Shown here piece after piece: positions 49,131 through 58,437 of a DNA stretch of 64,000 bases. Where the stretch lies: assembly GCF_029689945.1 (NCBI RefSeq), contig NZ_CP121451.1, forward strand, positions 3,906,001 to 3,970,000, read 5' to 3'. Under the pieces are notes generated by a model. It ran no database searches. It saw nothing but the letters and a program-made list of their open reading frames with translations, and was not told the DNA's origin. Each line of letters opens with the position of its first letter. The first letter of the stretch is position 1. The stretch comes from Paenibacillus amylolyticus (GTDB lineage Bacteria > Bacillota > Bacilli > Paenibacillales > Paenibacillaceae). The position numbers and the translations under genes were made by a program.

Positions 49131-50626
49131 TTATGTTGGAAATAGTGGATTGCCTCTCATCCCGATCCAGAGATCCGACTGTTCAAGCTGTGCGGCCAGA
49201 TGTAATAACCAATCTTCGCGTCCCTTGGTCGCCATCACCTGAACGCCCATGGGTAAACCTTCAGGTGTCACATGCAGAGGTACACTTATCGCAGGCTGGC
49301 CTGTCAGATTCGCAAGCTGGGTGAAAGGTGTATACGTAAGACTTGGCTCAAACATTTCATAGATGAGTTGTTGCTGCTGAGACTTGTCCAACTCACTAAT
49401 CCGCATGAAGTTACGGATCTGTTCATCATGAGGTGTTAATTCTCCAATCTTAGGCGCAGAAAATGCGTTCACGGGTGTGATATAGAAGTCATAACGCTCA
49501 AACAGGGTGGACATCTGAGCTGCGGCTACATCCCATTCAGCCAAGCTATGTACAAATTCCGCTGCAGACACCTTTTTGCCAGCTTCAGCCAGAACCCAGG
49601 ATTCAATCTCCATATCATCAGAGGTCAGAGCCCGGCCCATGGAGCGTTCCATAGAAGAGATCATCGCGGCCATCTCACCACTATTCATCATGTAATAGTT
49701 CTCCATCAACCTCACCCCGTTGACTGGACTCAGCTTTCTTCAACATGATGACCTTGGTCTTCCAACCAGCGAACGAGCTTGAATACAGACGCTTTGGCTT
49801 CTGCACTTACGGGTGTACCTACAGGCGAATCTGTTGTGTATGCAATTTTCAGTTTGCGTTGATGTGGATAGCTCATATCTGCCAAATAACTGCCTGGAAA
49901 GAGTGGCGCATGAAATGCAGCTTCAGGCTGGATGACTTGTAAGGTATCAAGCAATGCAGCACTGTCCCGAACCGAGCGAGAGAGGGCGAAATCAATCGAT
50001 GCGCCTTGCCATTGACGACCAACTCCCGGTCCTACAGGAGTGCGCCCGCGGGTTGGCTTCAATCCAAACAGTCCGCTAAAGGAAGCGGGGATACGAATCG
50101 AACCGCCTCCGTCACTGGCTCCAGCCAGAGGAACAATACCCGAAGCTACAGCCGCGGCGGCACCACCGCTTGATCCACCTGGAGAGTGATTGGTATTCCA
50201 GGGATTGCGACTTGGACCATGGAGGCGGGGCTCGGTGATATTTTTCAAGCCAAACTCGGGCGTATTCGTATGTCCCATGATGATAAAACCCGCATCCCGG
50301 AGTCGAGTGACAAAATTGGAATTGCGTAATGCCCGATGTTCACTGAACAGACGGGAGCCTGAAGTTAGCAATTCACCTTCCAAGGATTGCGAGATATCTT
50401 TCAGAAGCAGAGGCACACCGGCAAAAGGTTGTTCTCCAGGGCGAACCAAGCTTGCTTCCTCCCGAGCGCGAGTTTCATATGTACGGATAACCGCATTCAG
50501 TTGCGGATTCACTTCTTCAAGGCGTGCAAACGCCGCTTCCAGCAATTCAACCGGGGATACCTCCCGGGAGCGGACCAGTTCAGCCAAACCTACGGCGTCG
50601 TAGGAGGTATATGAGAATGAAGACAT
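49131..50626 (-). CDS. Amidase-signature hydrolase, frameshifted
   Basis: This enzyme hydrolyses amide bonds through a Ser-cisSer-Lys triad. The N-terminal [10 protein letters not shown] gives the lysine, and the signature stretch around [15 protein letters not shown] and [14 protein letters not shown] gives the two serines. The frame breaks at 49735-49737 on the + strand; one A restores [18 protein letters not shown] and 498 residues. The start is ATG 50626 with AGAGG upstream. It lies 63 nt upstream of DUF1989 on the same strand, so the two likely form an operon. The amide substrate is unknown; family members range from indoleacetamide to peptide amides. Confidence 0.88.
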
Positions 50627-50739
50627 GAATGATCGTTCCTCTCTGAATATAATTTATCTGTTTATTCCATATGTCATCGTACCACCGGATTAGGCAAAAG
50701 ACAAAACAGATCAATGCATATTAAGTAATTGCAATAAAA

Positions 50740-50775
50740 AAACCACTGCTCACCTAATTTGAGGTGCAATGGTTT
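50740..50775 (-). terminator. Terminator of EamA transporter gene
   Basis: AAACCACTGCTCACCT at 50740-50755 pairs with AGGTGCAATGGTTT at 50762-50775 with small internal mismatches; the minus strand continues into a run of seven T. Confidence 0.75.
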
Positions 50776-50824
50776 TATTTTTATATTGGAATTATTGATT
50801 TATATGTGATGCTCATATATATCC

Positions 50825-51804
50825 TTACTCAGTTCGCAGCTTTGGTGCCGCATCGGCCGCAGTGGATGATCTTTCTTGCTGTTTGGAAATGGCAAAGAGG
50901 GCAATCCAGATCAGGATAAAACCAAGCAGCTGCTCCATGTAATCAGCGTACGGAAAGCAATCCAGTTCACCAACACACCTGCCATCGGGAAGCTAAGCTC
51001 CGCGAGTGTTGCAACAGACGCTTTGGTTGAAGACAACCCTTTGTAATACAACAGAAGACTTAGCAAGCCTGGTAACAATGCCTGACCGAGAATATTGAGG
51101 ATGACAGCAGCCTGTTCTCCAGTTCCGGTTGGGAGTGTCCATGCCGCACCTTCGTTCCACGTCATAAAGATCAGGAGTGGGAGCGCAACGACGAAGCGAA
51201 GGGAGGTGACGGTTTCGTAACGCGCCTGTCCCAGCATCAATCGTCCCATAACGGTTGATCCTCCCCATAAGGCAGCAGCTCCAAGGGATAACAAGCTTCC
51301 AGCATGAATCCAATTGTCCCAGTTACCTAATGGCAATGTGAAGCCGAATGTAAGCAGATACGTACCTAATAAGGCTATGAAGAACAATCCGCCGAAGCGA
51401 CGTGGCAACGTTTCTTTCAGTAACAGCTTAGCCAGTACGATCGCGAAGAGGGGTTGCATTTTTTGCAATAAAAGCACCGTATTCGGATCGTTATGTGTAA
51501 GGGCCATGGTGAACAATACCGTTGCGAGTGCTGAACCTCCCCATGAGATAAAGATCACGGAAATCCAGTGACGTGCACGCAGGTTTTTCAGATCAGCCCG
51601 GAATTTCCACAGCACGGGAATGGCGATCAGACTGACGATGATATGTTCCACCAGTACAATCTGTGTGGATGTCATCGTATTTAGCAAAATAATGCGGAAG
51701 AGTGGGTCAACACCCCATAAGGCGGCGCCGAGAACGACAAGCCAGAACCCGGTATTACTTCGTTCCTTGCGGTAAACAGGTGATGCTGCTGATGTCTTTT
51801 CCAT
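50825..51804 (-). CDS. EamA/DMT transporter under FMN riboswitch, frameshifted
   Basis: This is a ten-helix drug/metabolite-type transporter of 326 residues (WLVVLGAALWGVDPLFRIIL, then the second EamA repeat). The C terminus is corrected by one base at 50935-50936, giving LITWEQLLGFILIWIALFAISKQQ and a stop at 50825. ATG 51804 follows GAAGGAG. Its leader contains an FMN riboswitch and a terminator, so it is probably a riboflavin importer, like the RFN-controlled DMT protein ImpX predicted in other bacteria. The transport direction is inference from the regulator; sequence alone gives no substrate. Confidence 0.85.
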
Positions 51805-51857
51805 ATTCAGGACTCCTTCGTCAGAACACGGAATCTTCAGTTGGCAAAATCGACAAA

Positions 51858-51893
51858 AGCCCCCGTTTCGGTATATACCAAATAAACGGGGCT
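51858..51893 (-). terminator. Riboswitch-controlled terminator before EamA gene
   Basis: On the minus strand AGCCCCGTTT (51893-51884) pairs with AAACGGGGGCT (51868-51858), followed by TTTGTCGATTTT. It lies between the FMN aptamer and the start codon, as expected for FMN-induced termination. Confidence 0.8.
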
Positions 51894-51949
51894 CATCCAA
51901 GGACATGCGTCAGGAAAGAGGCCTTCCCATAACGGCATGTCAATGTGTT

Positions 51950-52097
51950 GATCTTCTCTCATCCGGACTGTACCGTCGGCCTTGGATTCACACCAAGTCA
52001 GTCGCTAGATGTCCTTCGTTAAGAACGAATAGCGAGTCGCGGGCTGGTTCCGAAGAACATCACCGCCGGTTGGGAATTGCACCCTACCCCGAAGATC
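51950..52097 (-). ncRNA. FMN riboswitch (RFN element)
   Basis: Read on the minus strand, the leader holds the RFN hallmarks in order: GATCTTCGGGGTAGGGTG, AATTCCCAACCGGCGGT, AGCCCGCGA, GTGTGAATCCAAGGCCGACGGT and AGTCCGGATGAGAGAAGAT. This class binds FMN and shuts off riboflavin synthesis or transport genes. It precedes the EamA transporter and a terminator hairpin. The call rests on recalled consensus, and the match is extensive. Confidence 0.95.
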
Positions 52098-52184
52098 CTA
52101 TTCAATTATATAGTGTGTTGAACAAGCTGTAACATTAATAAGTTCATCTTATTCCTGTAAGCGCTAGCAGTTCAAGCATTTTTT

Positions 52185-52685
52185 TTAGAAAATGATATTC
52201 CAGCTTCCTTGCTGTCTGCGAAGCAGCACGATCTGGCCTGCGTGATAGGCATCGTGAAGTATCCAGCGGGCAAGTTGGTCTGCCCATTTCGTTTCGGAGT
52301 CCATATATGCGGCTTCAAGATCTGACTCTTGTAGTGCAGCCAATTGATCTCGCAACTGTTGCGCTAATCGGGTTGTACCCTGTAGCAGGGTATTCCATCC
52401 GGCTGTGTCCGTTGCATCTCCAGCATTCCCAAACGTGTATTCATTGGAGTCTACAGCAGGAAGGGTGGGCTCTTTACCTTGCATGCGGCATAATAAGCGA
52501 TGATTGTAATAATACATATGGTTAACCAACTGCCAGATGCTTAATCCACCTGAGGGTGGAACCCAGGCTGCTTGTTCTGCGGTAAGACCTTCCAATGCCT
52601 TCGACAAAGGTACAATCCAATTACATTGATCCCAAGTATCATCCTTTTGAATAAGTAACACATCTAGTGCTGTTGTTTTCGTCAT
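52185..52685 (-). CDS. DinB-like metalloenzyme
   Basis: This is a 166-residue four-helix-bundle protein of the DinB/DUF664 type. The three-histidine metal set is visible as LVNHMYYYNH near residue 55 and HDAYHAGQIVLLRRQQG near 143. AAGGAGG lies before ATG 52685. Relatives include thiol transferases and dehalogenase-like or bacillithiol transferases. It is divergent from a CGNR zinc-finger regulator across a gap of 143 nt with several inverted TGTAACC/GGTTACA boxes, so it is probably controlled by that regulator. Confidence 0.8.
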   Translation of the reverse strand: MTKTTALDVLLIQKDDTWDQCNWIVPLSKALEGLTAEQAAWVPPSGGLSIWQLVNHMYYYNHRLLCRMQGKEPTLPAVDSNEYTFGNAGDATDTAGWNTLLQGTTRLAQQLRDQLAALQESDLEAAYMDSETKWADQLARWILHDAYHAGQIVLLRRQQGSWNIIF

Positions 52686-52717
52686 TGCCTGTTCCTCCTT
52701 GTGTAATTTTAATTTAA

Positions 52718-52812
52718 GTTGTAACTAGCTAAAACTAATTAATGAGGTTACACTTAATATAACACATCAAAGAAGAGATGTAACCATCTTTATTGAATTA
52801 AGGTGGTTACAC
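52718..52812. promoter_or_regulatory. TGTAACC/GGTTACA operator cluster
   Basis: Related boxes lie at 52718-52725 (GTTGTAAC), 52746-52753 (GGTTACAC), 52779-52786 (TGTAACCA) and 52804-52812 (TGGTTACAC). The last two form an inverted repeat with 17 nt between. They sit between the divergent DinB-like and CGNR genes. Confidence 0.6.
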
Positions 52813-52828
52813 CAAACGGAGGTATAAT

Positions 52829-53380
52829 ATGGACCGACTTTGGACCGATTTTGTAAACAGCGATTATCACGACTGGCGTGGGGGAGATCGATCAGAGGAC
52901 AGGCTCGGGAAGGCGAGCTGGCAGCAAGATTTTCTGAATCGATGGCAACTTCACGCTTCTGTTCCTGCATCTCCGGAAGATGAGGTGTTAATGAGAGACT
53001 TTAGAAATAATTTGATGGCACTTGGAGCCCGCTTGTCTTCCGGAGCATCATTAACGGATACAGAAAAACAATGGTTGAACAGCGTTATGGAAGCAGGACA
53101 TGTCAGAAGAAAAATAACTACAATAGATCAGGAGCTCAAACTCCAATTAATAGCTGTAGAAGCTCATTGGCATCAAGTCATGGCTGAGGTGGCTGCTGAT
53201 TTTGCCATGACTTTGGTGGAGGGAGAGAGTAACCGAATTCGGATCTGTGATAATTCGGATTGTCGCTGGATGTTCTATGATGATACCCGAAGCAGAACAC
53301 AGAAGTACTGTGATGATAAAATGTGTGGCAATCTGATGAAGGTTCGCAGATTTCGAGCGAAACGCAAATCCCAAAATTGA
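52829..53380 (+). CDS. CGNR zinc-finger regulator
   Basis: This is a 183-residue protein with the CGNR domain layout. An N-terminal all-helical ligand domain (ABATE-like, about residues 1-120) is followed by a C-terminal zinc finger with ICDNSDCRWMFYDDTRS and YCDDKMCGNLMKVRRFRAK. The four cysteines are in place, although the usual CGNR reads CGNL here. CGNR proteins act as transcription factors. Inverted repeats just upstream may be its operator. GGAGG precedes the ATG at 52829. The ligand is unknown. Confidence 0.85.
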   Translation: MDRLWTDFVNSDYHDWRGGDRSEDRLGKASWQQDFLNRWQLHASVPASPEDEVLMRDFRNNLMALGARLSSGASLTDTEKQWLNSVMEAGHVRRKITTIDQELKLQLIAVEAHWHQVMAEVAADFAMTLVEGESNRIRICDNSDCRWMFYDDTRSRTQKYCDDKMCGNLMKVRRFRAKRKSQN

Positions 53381-53500
53381 TAAATACTAACATTAACTAT
53401 ATAATGTATATATACTAGCGAAACAATAGTCAGAAGCAGTTCGGATTCGTAAGCAGGATGTGATCGTCTTTCAAACCAAATCAGATGGGAGATGTGTCTT

Positions 53501-54868
53501 GTGCGGACAAGTTATCTGTTGAAAAATGGCTGTGTGTTGTCGATGGACGCTCGAATTGGACAATATAAGAGGGCGGACGTTCTGATTCAGGATTCACTAA
53601 TTATGGCGGTTCAGCCCGATCTGGATATTCCGGATGCCGAGGTCATTGATGCTTCATCGATGATTATTATGCCTGGGCTGGTGGACACGCATCGGCATGT
53701 GTGGGAGTCACTTGTCAAAACAGTGGGAACCAACTGGTCGTTGCCAGTCTATCTGCAAAATCTCTATTATGGAGCTATGGGAAGCAAGCTCCGTCCACAA
53801 GATAGTTACATTGCTAACTTGCTCGGTTCCTTGGAAGCGCTTAATGCAGGAGTGACGACCGTGTTGGATTGGAGCATGCCATACTCCACTGAGCACACAG
53901 ATGAACTGATTCGTGGACTTCAGGATGCCGGGATTCGCGCGGTATTTGCTCATGGCGTACCTGGTGAGACCAACTACTGGAATCGGGATAGCCTGCTGAC
54001 GTATTCGAATGATGTAAGAAGAGTCAAAGAACGGTATTTTTCATCACGGGATCAGCTGCTCACCTATGGGCTTGCCATACGTGGTCCGGAGTTCAGCCAT
54101 TGGGATACAACCGTGAAGGAGATCGAGCTGGCTCAAGAGCTGGATGCAATCTGTTCCATGCATGCCGGATTTGGCACTTGGGGATCTGCGGATCGTTCCA
54201 TTAGTCGCTTATACGAAGCGGGATTGTTGAGCCCACGAGTGAATATCGTTCATGGTAATACCATGGGCATGGATGAATATAAAATGTTAGCCGATAGCGG
54301 TGCTTCCCTGTCGGTCACACCTGAAGTTGAAATGATGATGGGGCATGGATATCCCGCAACCGGATATTTCCTTGAACACGGGGGAACCCCTACACTTGGT
54401 GTCGATGTCGTAACGTCCACAGGCGGAGACATGTTCTCACAGATGAAGTTTGCACTGCAAGCTGAACGATCCAGAGCGAATGAACAACTCCTGCAGCAGG
54501 GTGAGATGCCAGGTGAATTGAACTTGCAGTCCAGCCAAGTACTGAGATTTGCAACTTCAGCTGGTGCCCAAGCATTGGGATTGGAGCAGAAGGTGGGTAC
54601 GTTGACCCCAGGGAAGGAAGCGGATCTGATCATGATTCGGACCACCGATCTGAATCTGTTCCCGGTTCATGATCCAATCGGCGCTGTCGTACAGTTTGCC
54701 AATCCATCCAATGTCGATACGGTCTTTGTGGCAGGTAAACTCGTGAAGCGAGAGGGTAAGCTGCTCCATGTTGATTTGGATGCGATTCGTCATACGGCGA
54801 TGCAGAGCAAAGAGTACTTGTTATCCCAATATCGGATGTCGGATGCGGAGAGAATTGCTTTCTCGTAA
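53501..54868 (+). CDS. Amidohydrolase-superfamily deaminase/hydrolase
   Basis: This is a metal-dependent hydrolase of 455 residues in the TrzN/AtzB/MTA-SAH-deaminase group. The HxH metal motif is in GLVDTHRHVWESLV near residue 65, SMHAGFGTW near 225, HGNTMG near 250 and the metal aspartate region LGVDVVTSTGGDMF near 308. GTG 53501 is 9 nt after GGGAG; the ATG at 53492 lies on that site. A terminator follows at 54947. Substrates in this group include S-adenosylhomocysteine, guanine-like rings and chlorotriazines; I cannot choose between them. Confidence 0.82.
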   Translation: MRTSYLLKNGCVLSMDARIGQYKRADVLIQDSLIMAVQPDLDIPDAEVIDASSMIIMPGLVDTHRHVWESLVKTVGTNWSLPVYLQNLYYGAMGSKLRPQDSYIANLLGSLEALNAGVTTVLDWSMPYSTEHTDELIRGLQDAGIRAVFAHGVPGETNYWNRDSLLTYSNDVRRVKERYFSSRDQLLTYGLAIRGPEFSHWDTTVKEIELAQELDAICSMHAGFGTWGSADRSISRLYEAGLLSPRVNIVHGNTMGMDEYKMLADSGASLSVTPEVEMMMGHGYPATGYFLEHGGTPTLGVDVVTSTGGDMFSQMKFALQAERSRANEQLLQQGEMPGELNLQSSQVLRFATSAGAQALGLEQKVGTLTPGKEADLIMIRTTDLNLFPVHDPIGAVVQFANPSNVDTVFVAGKLVKREGKLLHVDLDAIRHTAMQSKEYLLSQYRMSDAERIAFS

Positions 54869-55384
54869 TTTGTTTTACTCTTCAAACACAAGATATGATA
54901 AGTTCGTATTTTTATTTTCATATACATCTTAAAAGTAAGAAAATGAAGGGCCACATAACATATGTGGCTCTTTTACATGCCTGCATATCGTCGAATCAGA
55001 CAGGATAAGCGGGAATAATACAGCGGAAAAAGACGAAAGGAGCTCTCATTCTCTGTAATTCATATAACAAGGTATTAATGATTGTTCTTTCGGAAAATGG
55101 GGCTCTGAAAAACTGCGCATAATATAAATTATACGCAGTTTTGTTTTAAATCGATTTTCATATTCACCCCCGTGCAACAGTTCATGATAATTTTCGCGAA
55201 AAAAGAACAAAATAAGAAATCATTAAAAATAAATTTAACCAAGCAACGCGATAACGTGTAGAATTCGATAGGTTTTTATAGGTGATCGATAAGATAGAAC
55301 AAATGACTTTTTCATAGAACAGATGGGAAGGCATCCAATCTCTGCTACATCCATTGCACATTTAAGATTCATGACGAGAGGAAC
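54869..55384. terminator. Gap with two terminator-like hairpins before APC permease
   Basis: No gene is seen in these 515 nt. AGGGCCACATA (54947-54957) pairs with TATGTGGCTCT, followed by TTTT, and ends the amidohydrolase gene. A second stem, AAAACTGCG (55109-55117) with CGCAGTTTT (55134-55142), has an AT-rich inner pairing. The rest, to 55384, is AT-rich and holds the permease promoter, which I cannot place firmly. Confidence 0.6.
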
Positions 55385-56827
55385 ATGACTATGCGTGAGA
55401 ACGAACATCGATCTTCATTATTTCGTAAAAAACCTATTGCCTCGGAAGGCGATAACAGCAGTGCTTTGAAACGAGCGCTCGGTCCACTCGACTTAACGAC
55501 ACTTGGGGTGGGTGCCATTATTGGAACCGGGATTTTTGTACTGACCGGCGTAGCTGCCGCAACGTATGCAGGTCCTGGTCTTGTATTGTCCTTTTTACTG
55601 GCAGGTATCATATGTGCATTCGCTGCATTGTGTTATTCGGAGTTTGCCTCAAGCGTACCGGCATCGGGCAGTGCGTACACGTATAGCTACACGGCTTTTG
55701 GTGAAGTGATTGCCTGGATTCTGGGATGGGATCTGATATTGGAGTATGGATTCGCCAGTGCGGCAGTAGCCAGCGGATGGTCTGGATATTTCCAAACGTT
55801 GTTATCCGGATTTGGACTGGAGTTACCTCATGCGCTCACAAGTGCATTCAGCTCGGAAAAGGGTACGTATTTTGACATCACGGCTGCGGTCATTACGTTA
55901 ATTATCACCTTCCTGCTAACCAGAGGGGTCAAGGAGGCGGCTCGTGCGAACGGCATCATGGTAGCGATTAAAATTATCGTGGTGCTGATCTTCATTGGTG
56001 TAGGTGTCTTCTATGTAGAGCCTACAAACTGGCAGTCCTTCTTGCCCTTTGGTATCTCGGGTGTAACTGCGGGAGCAGCTACGGTATTTTTTGCCTACAT
56101 CGGATTTGATGCGGTCTCCACTGCGGCAGAAGAGGTCAAGCGACCACAACGGGATCTGCCCATTGGCATTATTGCGTCGCTGGCCATCTGTACGGTGCTC
56201 TACATTGTTGTTTCGTTGATTCTCACAGGTATTGTGCCGTATAACATGTTGAATGTAAGTGATCCGGTTGCGTTTGCATTTGAATTTGTGCAATTGAAGG
56301 GTTTATCCTGGATTGTATCGCTAGGAGCGATTACGGGTATTACGACGGTATTGCTGGTCATGATGTATGGTCAGACACGTCTGCTCTACTCCATGTCTCG
56401 TGACGGACTGCTGTCACCGGTTTTCTCCAAGGTTAGTGGCAAAAGTCAGACTCCTGCTATAGGGACATGGGTTGCGGGCATTATCGTCGCGATGTTCTCC
56501 GGGTTCATCTCGCTGGGACACTTGGCGGAGCTTACAAACATCGGAACGTTGTTTGCTTTTGCTGTCGTAAGTCTGGGTATTATCGTGTTGCGTAAAAATA
56601 ACCCGGATCTCAAACGCGGCTTCCGCGTGCCACTCGTACCACTGATTCCGATTCTGAGTGCCTTGGGTTGCGTATACTTGATGACACGCCTTGCAGCGCT
56701 CACATGGATTACATTCTTTGCTTGGTTGATCATCGGTTTGATTATCTACTTTGCGTATGGACGCCATCACAGTCATCTGAATCCGGCACGCCTAATCTCC
56801 AGTACTTTCAGATCGAAGAATAAGTAG
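55385..56827 (+). CDS. Cationic/neutral amino-acid permease (APC, YfnA-like)
   Basis: This is a 480-residue APC transporter with about twelve helices. It opens with a short polar tail and LTTLGVGAIIGTGIFVLTGVAAATYAGPGL, matching the CAT family, followed by GFDAVSTAAEEVKRPQRDLPIGI, which is the conserved intracellular block. AGAGG lies before ATG 55385; a second ATG is two codons on. The frame is intact. It probably imports amino acids by proton symport; the exact substrate cannot be given. Confidence 0.88.
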   Translation: MTMRENEHRSSLFRKKPIASEGDNSSALKRALGPLDLTTLGVGAIIGTGIFVLTGVAAATYAGPGLVLSFLLAGIICAFAALCYSEFASSVPASGSAYTYSYTAFGEVIAWILGWDLILEYGFASAAVASGWSGYFQTLLSGFGLELPHALTSAFSSEKGTYFDITAAVITLIITFLLTRGVKEAARANGIMVAIKIIVVLIFIGVGVFYVEPTNWQSFLPFGISGVTAGAATVFFAYIGFDAVSTAAEEVKRPQRDLPIGIIASLAICTVLYIVVSLILTGIVPYNMLNVSDPVAFAFEFVQLKGLSWIVSLGAITGITTVLLVMMYGQTRLLYSMSRDGLLSPVFSKVSGKSQTPAIGTWVAGIIVAMFSGFISLGHLAELTNIGTLFAFAVVSLGIIVLRKNNPDLKRGFRVPLVPLIPILSALGCVYLMTRLAALTWITFFAWLIIGLIIYFAYGRHHSHLNPARLISSTFRSKNK

Positions 56828-57085
56828 ACAAGCCAAGAACATATTCAACCGAGAAATATCTTCTATTTTCCTCATTTCGTATCGCTCAGGCGAAGCGAGA
56901 TGGGGATTTTTTATATGGCAGGACAAAGGGGGATAACAGCCGGAGAAGGTTGGAATTTTCTTCATATATGGGTAAGTAATAAGAGGCGTGACGCTTTTAA
57001 ACGGAGGGCCGGGGTTGCGGCTCAGTCAAATATGAAATATATTTGGGGATGTGACATGCCATCAGAGAGAAGAGAGGGATGTATC

Positions 57086-58164
57086 ATGAACACACCATTA
57101 CATACGAATTCAGATCATCAAAATGCAGCTTTTGGATTTGCCCTGGCTGACTCAGCCGTACTTGCAGAGGCACAATTGCTTGTTTCACATTCAGGGGCTT
57201 CACAAGCCTTGCAGTTGGATATTGATCGGCAGCGACTTCTGAAGGATGGCCGCAAGGTATCTGTTATAGCACAACCGTTGGATTCACCCGTCCATCGTCA
57301 GGATGCCAATATTATCTATGGTCAGGAGCTAGCATACGTTCAATATGCTGTTAATCTGAAACCGGATAGCAGGATCTCTATTGTTTCTATCGAAGGCGTG
57401 GAACAGCCTGTTGATCTGGGTTGGTCAGCTTTTACAGAAGGGGAATACGAACTTCGAATCTCCCTGCATATGAAAACACCTCGCATTGCTGAAGGCGCGC
57501 TTGAACCTGAGCAGATTGCAATGGTTAGGTACGCGCAGGTGATTACCGTATATATTTCACTTTTCCCGGCAGAAGCAGCGTCCTTGAATTCACCATCTCA
57601 AGCTGTGTGGAGCAGAAACCATCATGTGTTTGATTCCTATGGCAGAGGAGGATTCATTCTTGCCGATCTGCCTCGACTTGCTCAACGTATAGAGGAACTG
57701 ATCGGACCGGGCAACCACAATCTGATTGAACGATTTGCGGAAGGGGAACTGTCGGATACGTTGCTGGAAGAGGGTTTGATGGCGTTGGCATGGGCGTGAC
57801 GCCCTGGTGTTACTCACTCTATTCTGCACCAGAACAGTCATCTGCTCGAATGCTAGCCGTGGACAAGCTGGGTGATGAACCTGAACGGCAAGGAATCTAC
57901 CGTATCGATCCGTCCATTCAGCAATTAAGTATTGTGCCGGCGAATGAACTGGCTTACTGGCCTGCCTGTGTTCAGAACGATTGGCCTGTCATCGATGTGG
58001 CGGGCGAAGGTGAGACATTGCATATGGATCTGTACACGCAGATCTGTGAATCCGTGAAGGGTTTGCACGAAAATCCATTGCCATCGTTTGTACTTACCCG
58101 TAGCCAGGGAGATCCCGAAGTGATCATTCCGCTGATAAACGTTGTCATAGTGGAAGAAGAGTAG
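57086..58164 (+). CDS. Unknown protein, frameshifted
   Basis: I do not recognise this protein. ATG 57086 has GAGAGGG upstream; the frame breaks at 57790, where one A restores LEEGLMALAMGVTPWCYSLYS and 359 residues. The first half (AFGFALADSAVLAEAQLLVSHSGASQALQLDIDRQRLLKDG) looks alpha/beta; the middle has RNHHVFDSYGRGGFILADLPRLAQRIEELIG; the C-terminal part ends DLYTQICESVKGLHENPLPSFVLTRSQGDP. It has no signal peptide, helix-turn-helix or metal motif that I can name. It is 273 nt upstream of a tyrosine recombinase gene, with structured repeat copy 2 between them. Confidence 0.6.
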
Positions 58165-58189
58165 GGCCTATACTTTATAATAAATATAT

Positions 58190-58408
58190 AAATTGAACCA
58201 ATCATTTACACGAAAGCGGAGAGGACAGAAAGAACCTGAAAAAGCGAAGCTAAAAGCTTTCTGCAAGAAAGCTGCTTCGGAAGCATACGCTCCCCTTTAT
58301 CAATGGATTCTCCCCTTGAGAAAAGGGAATCAGAAAAATCCGTTGATAACAGCGATTGGAAGGTTGTTCTGTCATCGTAGTGTCGGTGTAAATAATCTTA
58401 GCCAATTT
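58190..58408 (+). repeat. Structured intergenic repeat, copy 2
   Basis: This copy matches the element at 42759. The core 58201-58397 is closed by ATCATTTACAC and GTGTAAATAATC, with a changed outer stem AAATTG/CAATTT. Inner stems are preserved: GACAGAA..AACC with GGTT..TTCTGTC, AGCTTTC/GAAAGCT, AGC-ATAC-GCT, and TTATCAATGGATT/AATCCGTTGATAA where copy 1 has TATCCCCGGATT/AATCTGGGGATA. The stem sequence differs while pairing is kept, and the U-G pair again works only on the + strand. In this copy CGAAGC pairs with GCTTCG. It ends about 30 nt before the tyrosine recombinase start. Confidence 0.8.
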
Positions 58409-58437
58409 TAAACGAATCGAGGTGAGGATGACAGGTG

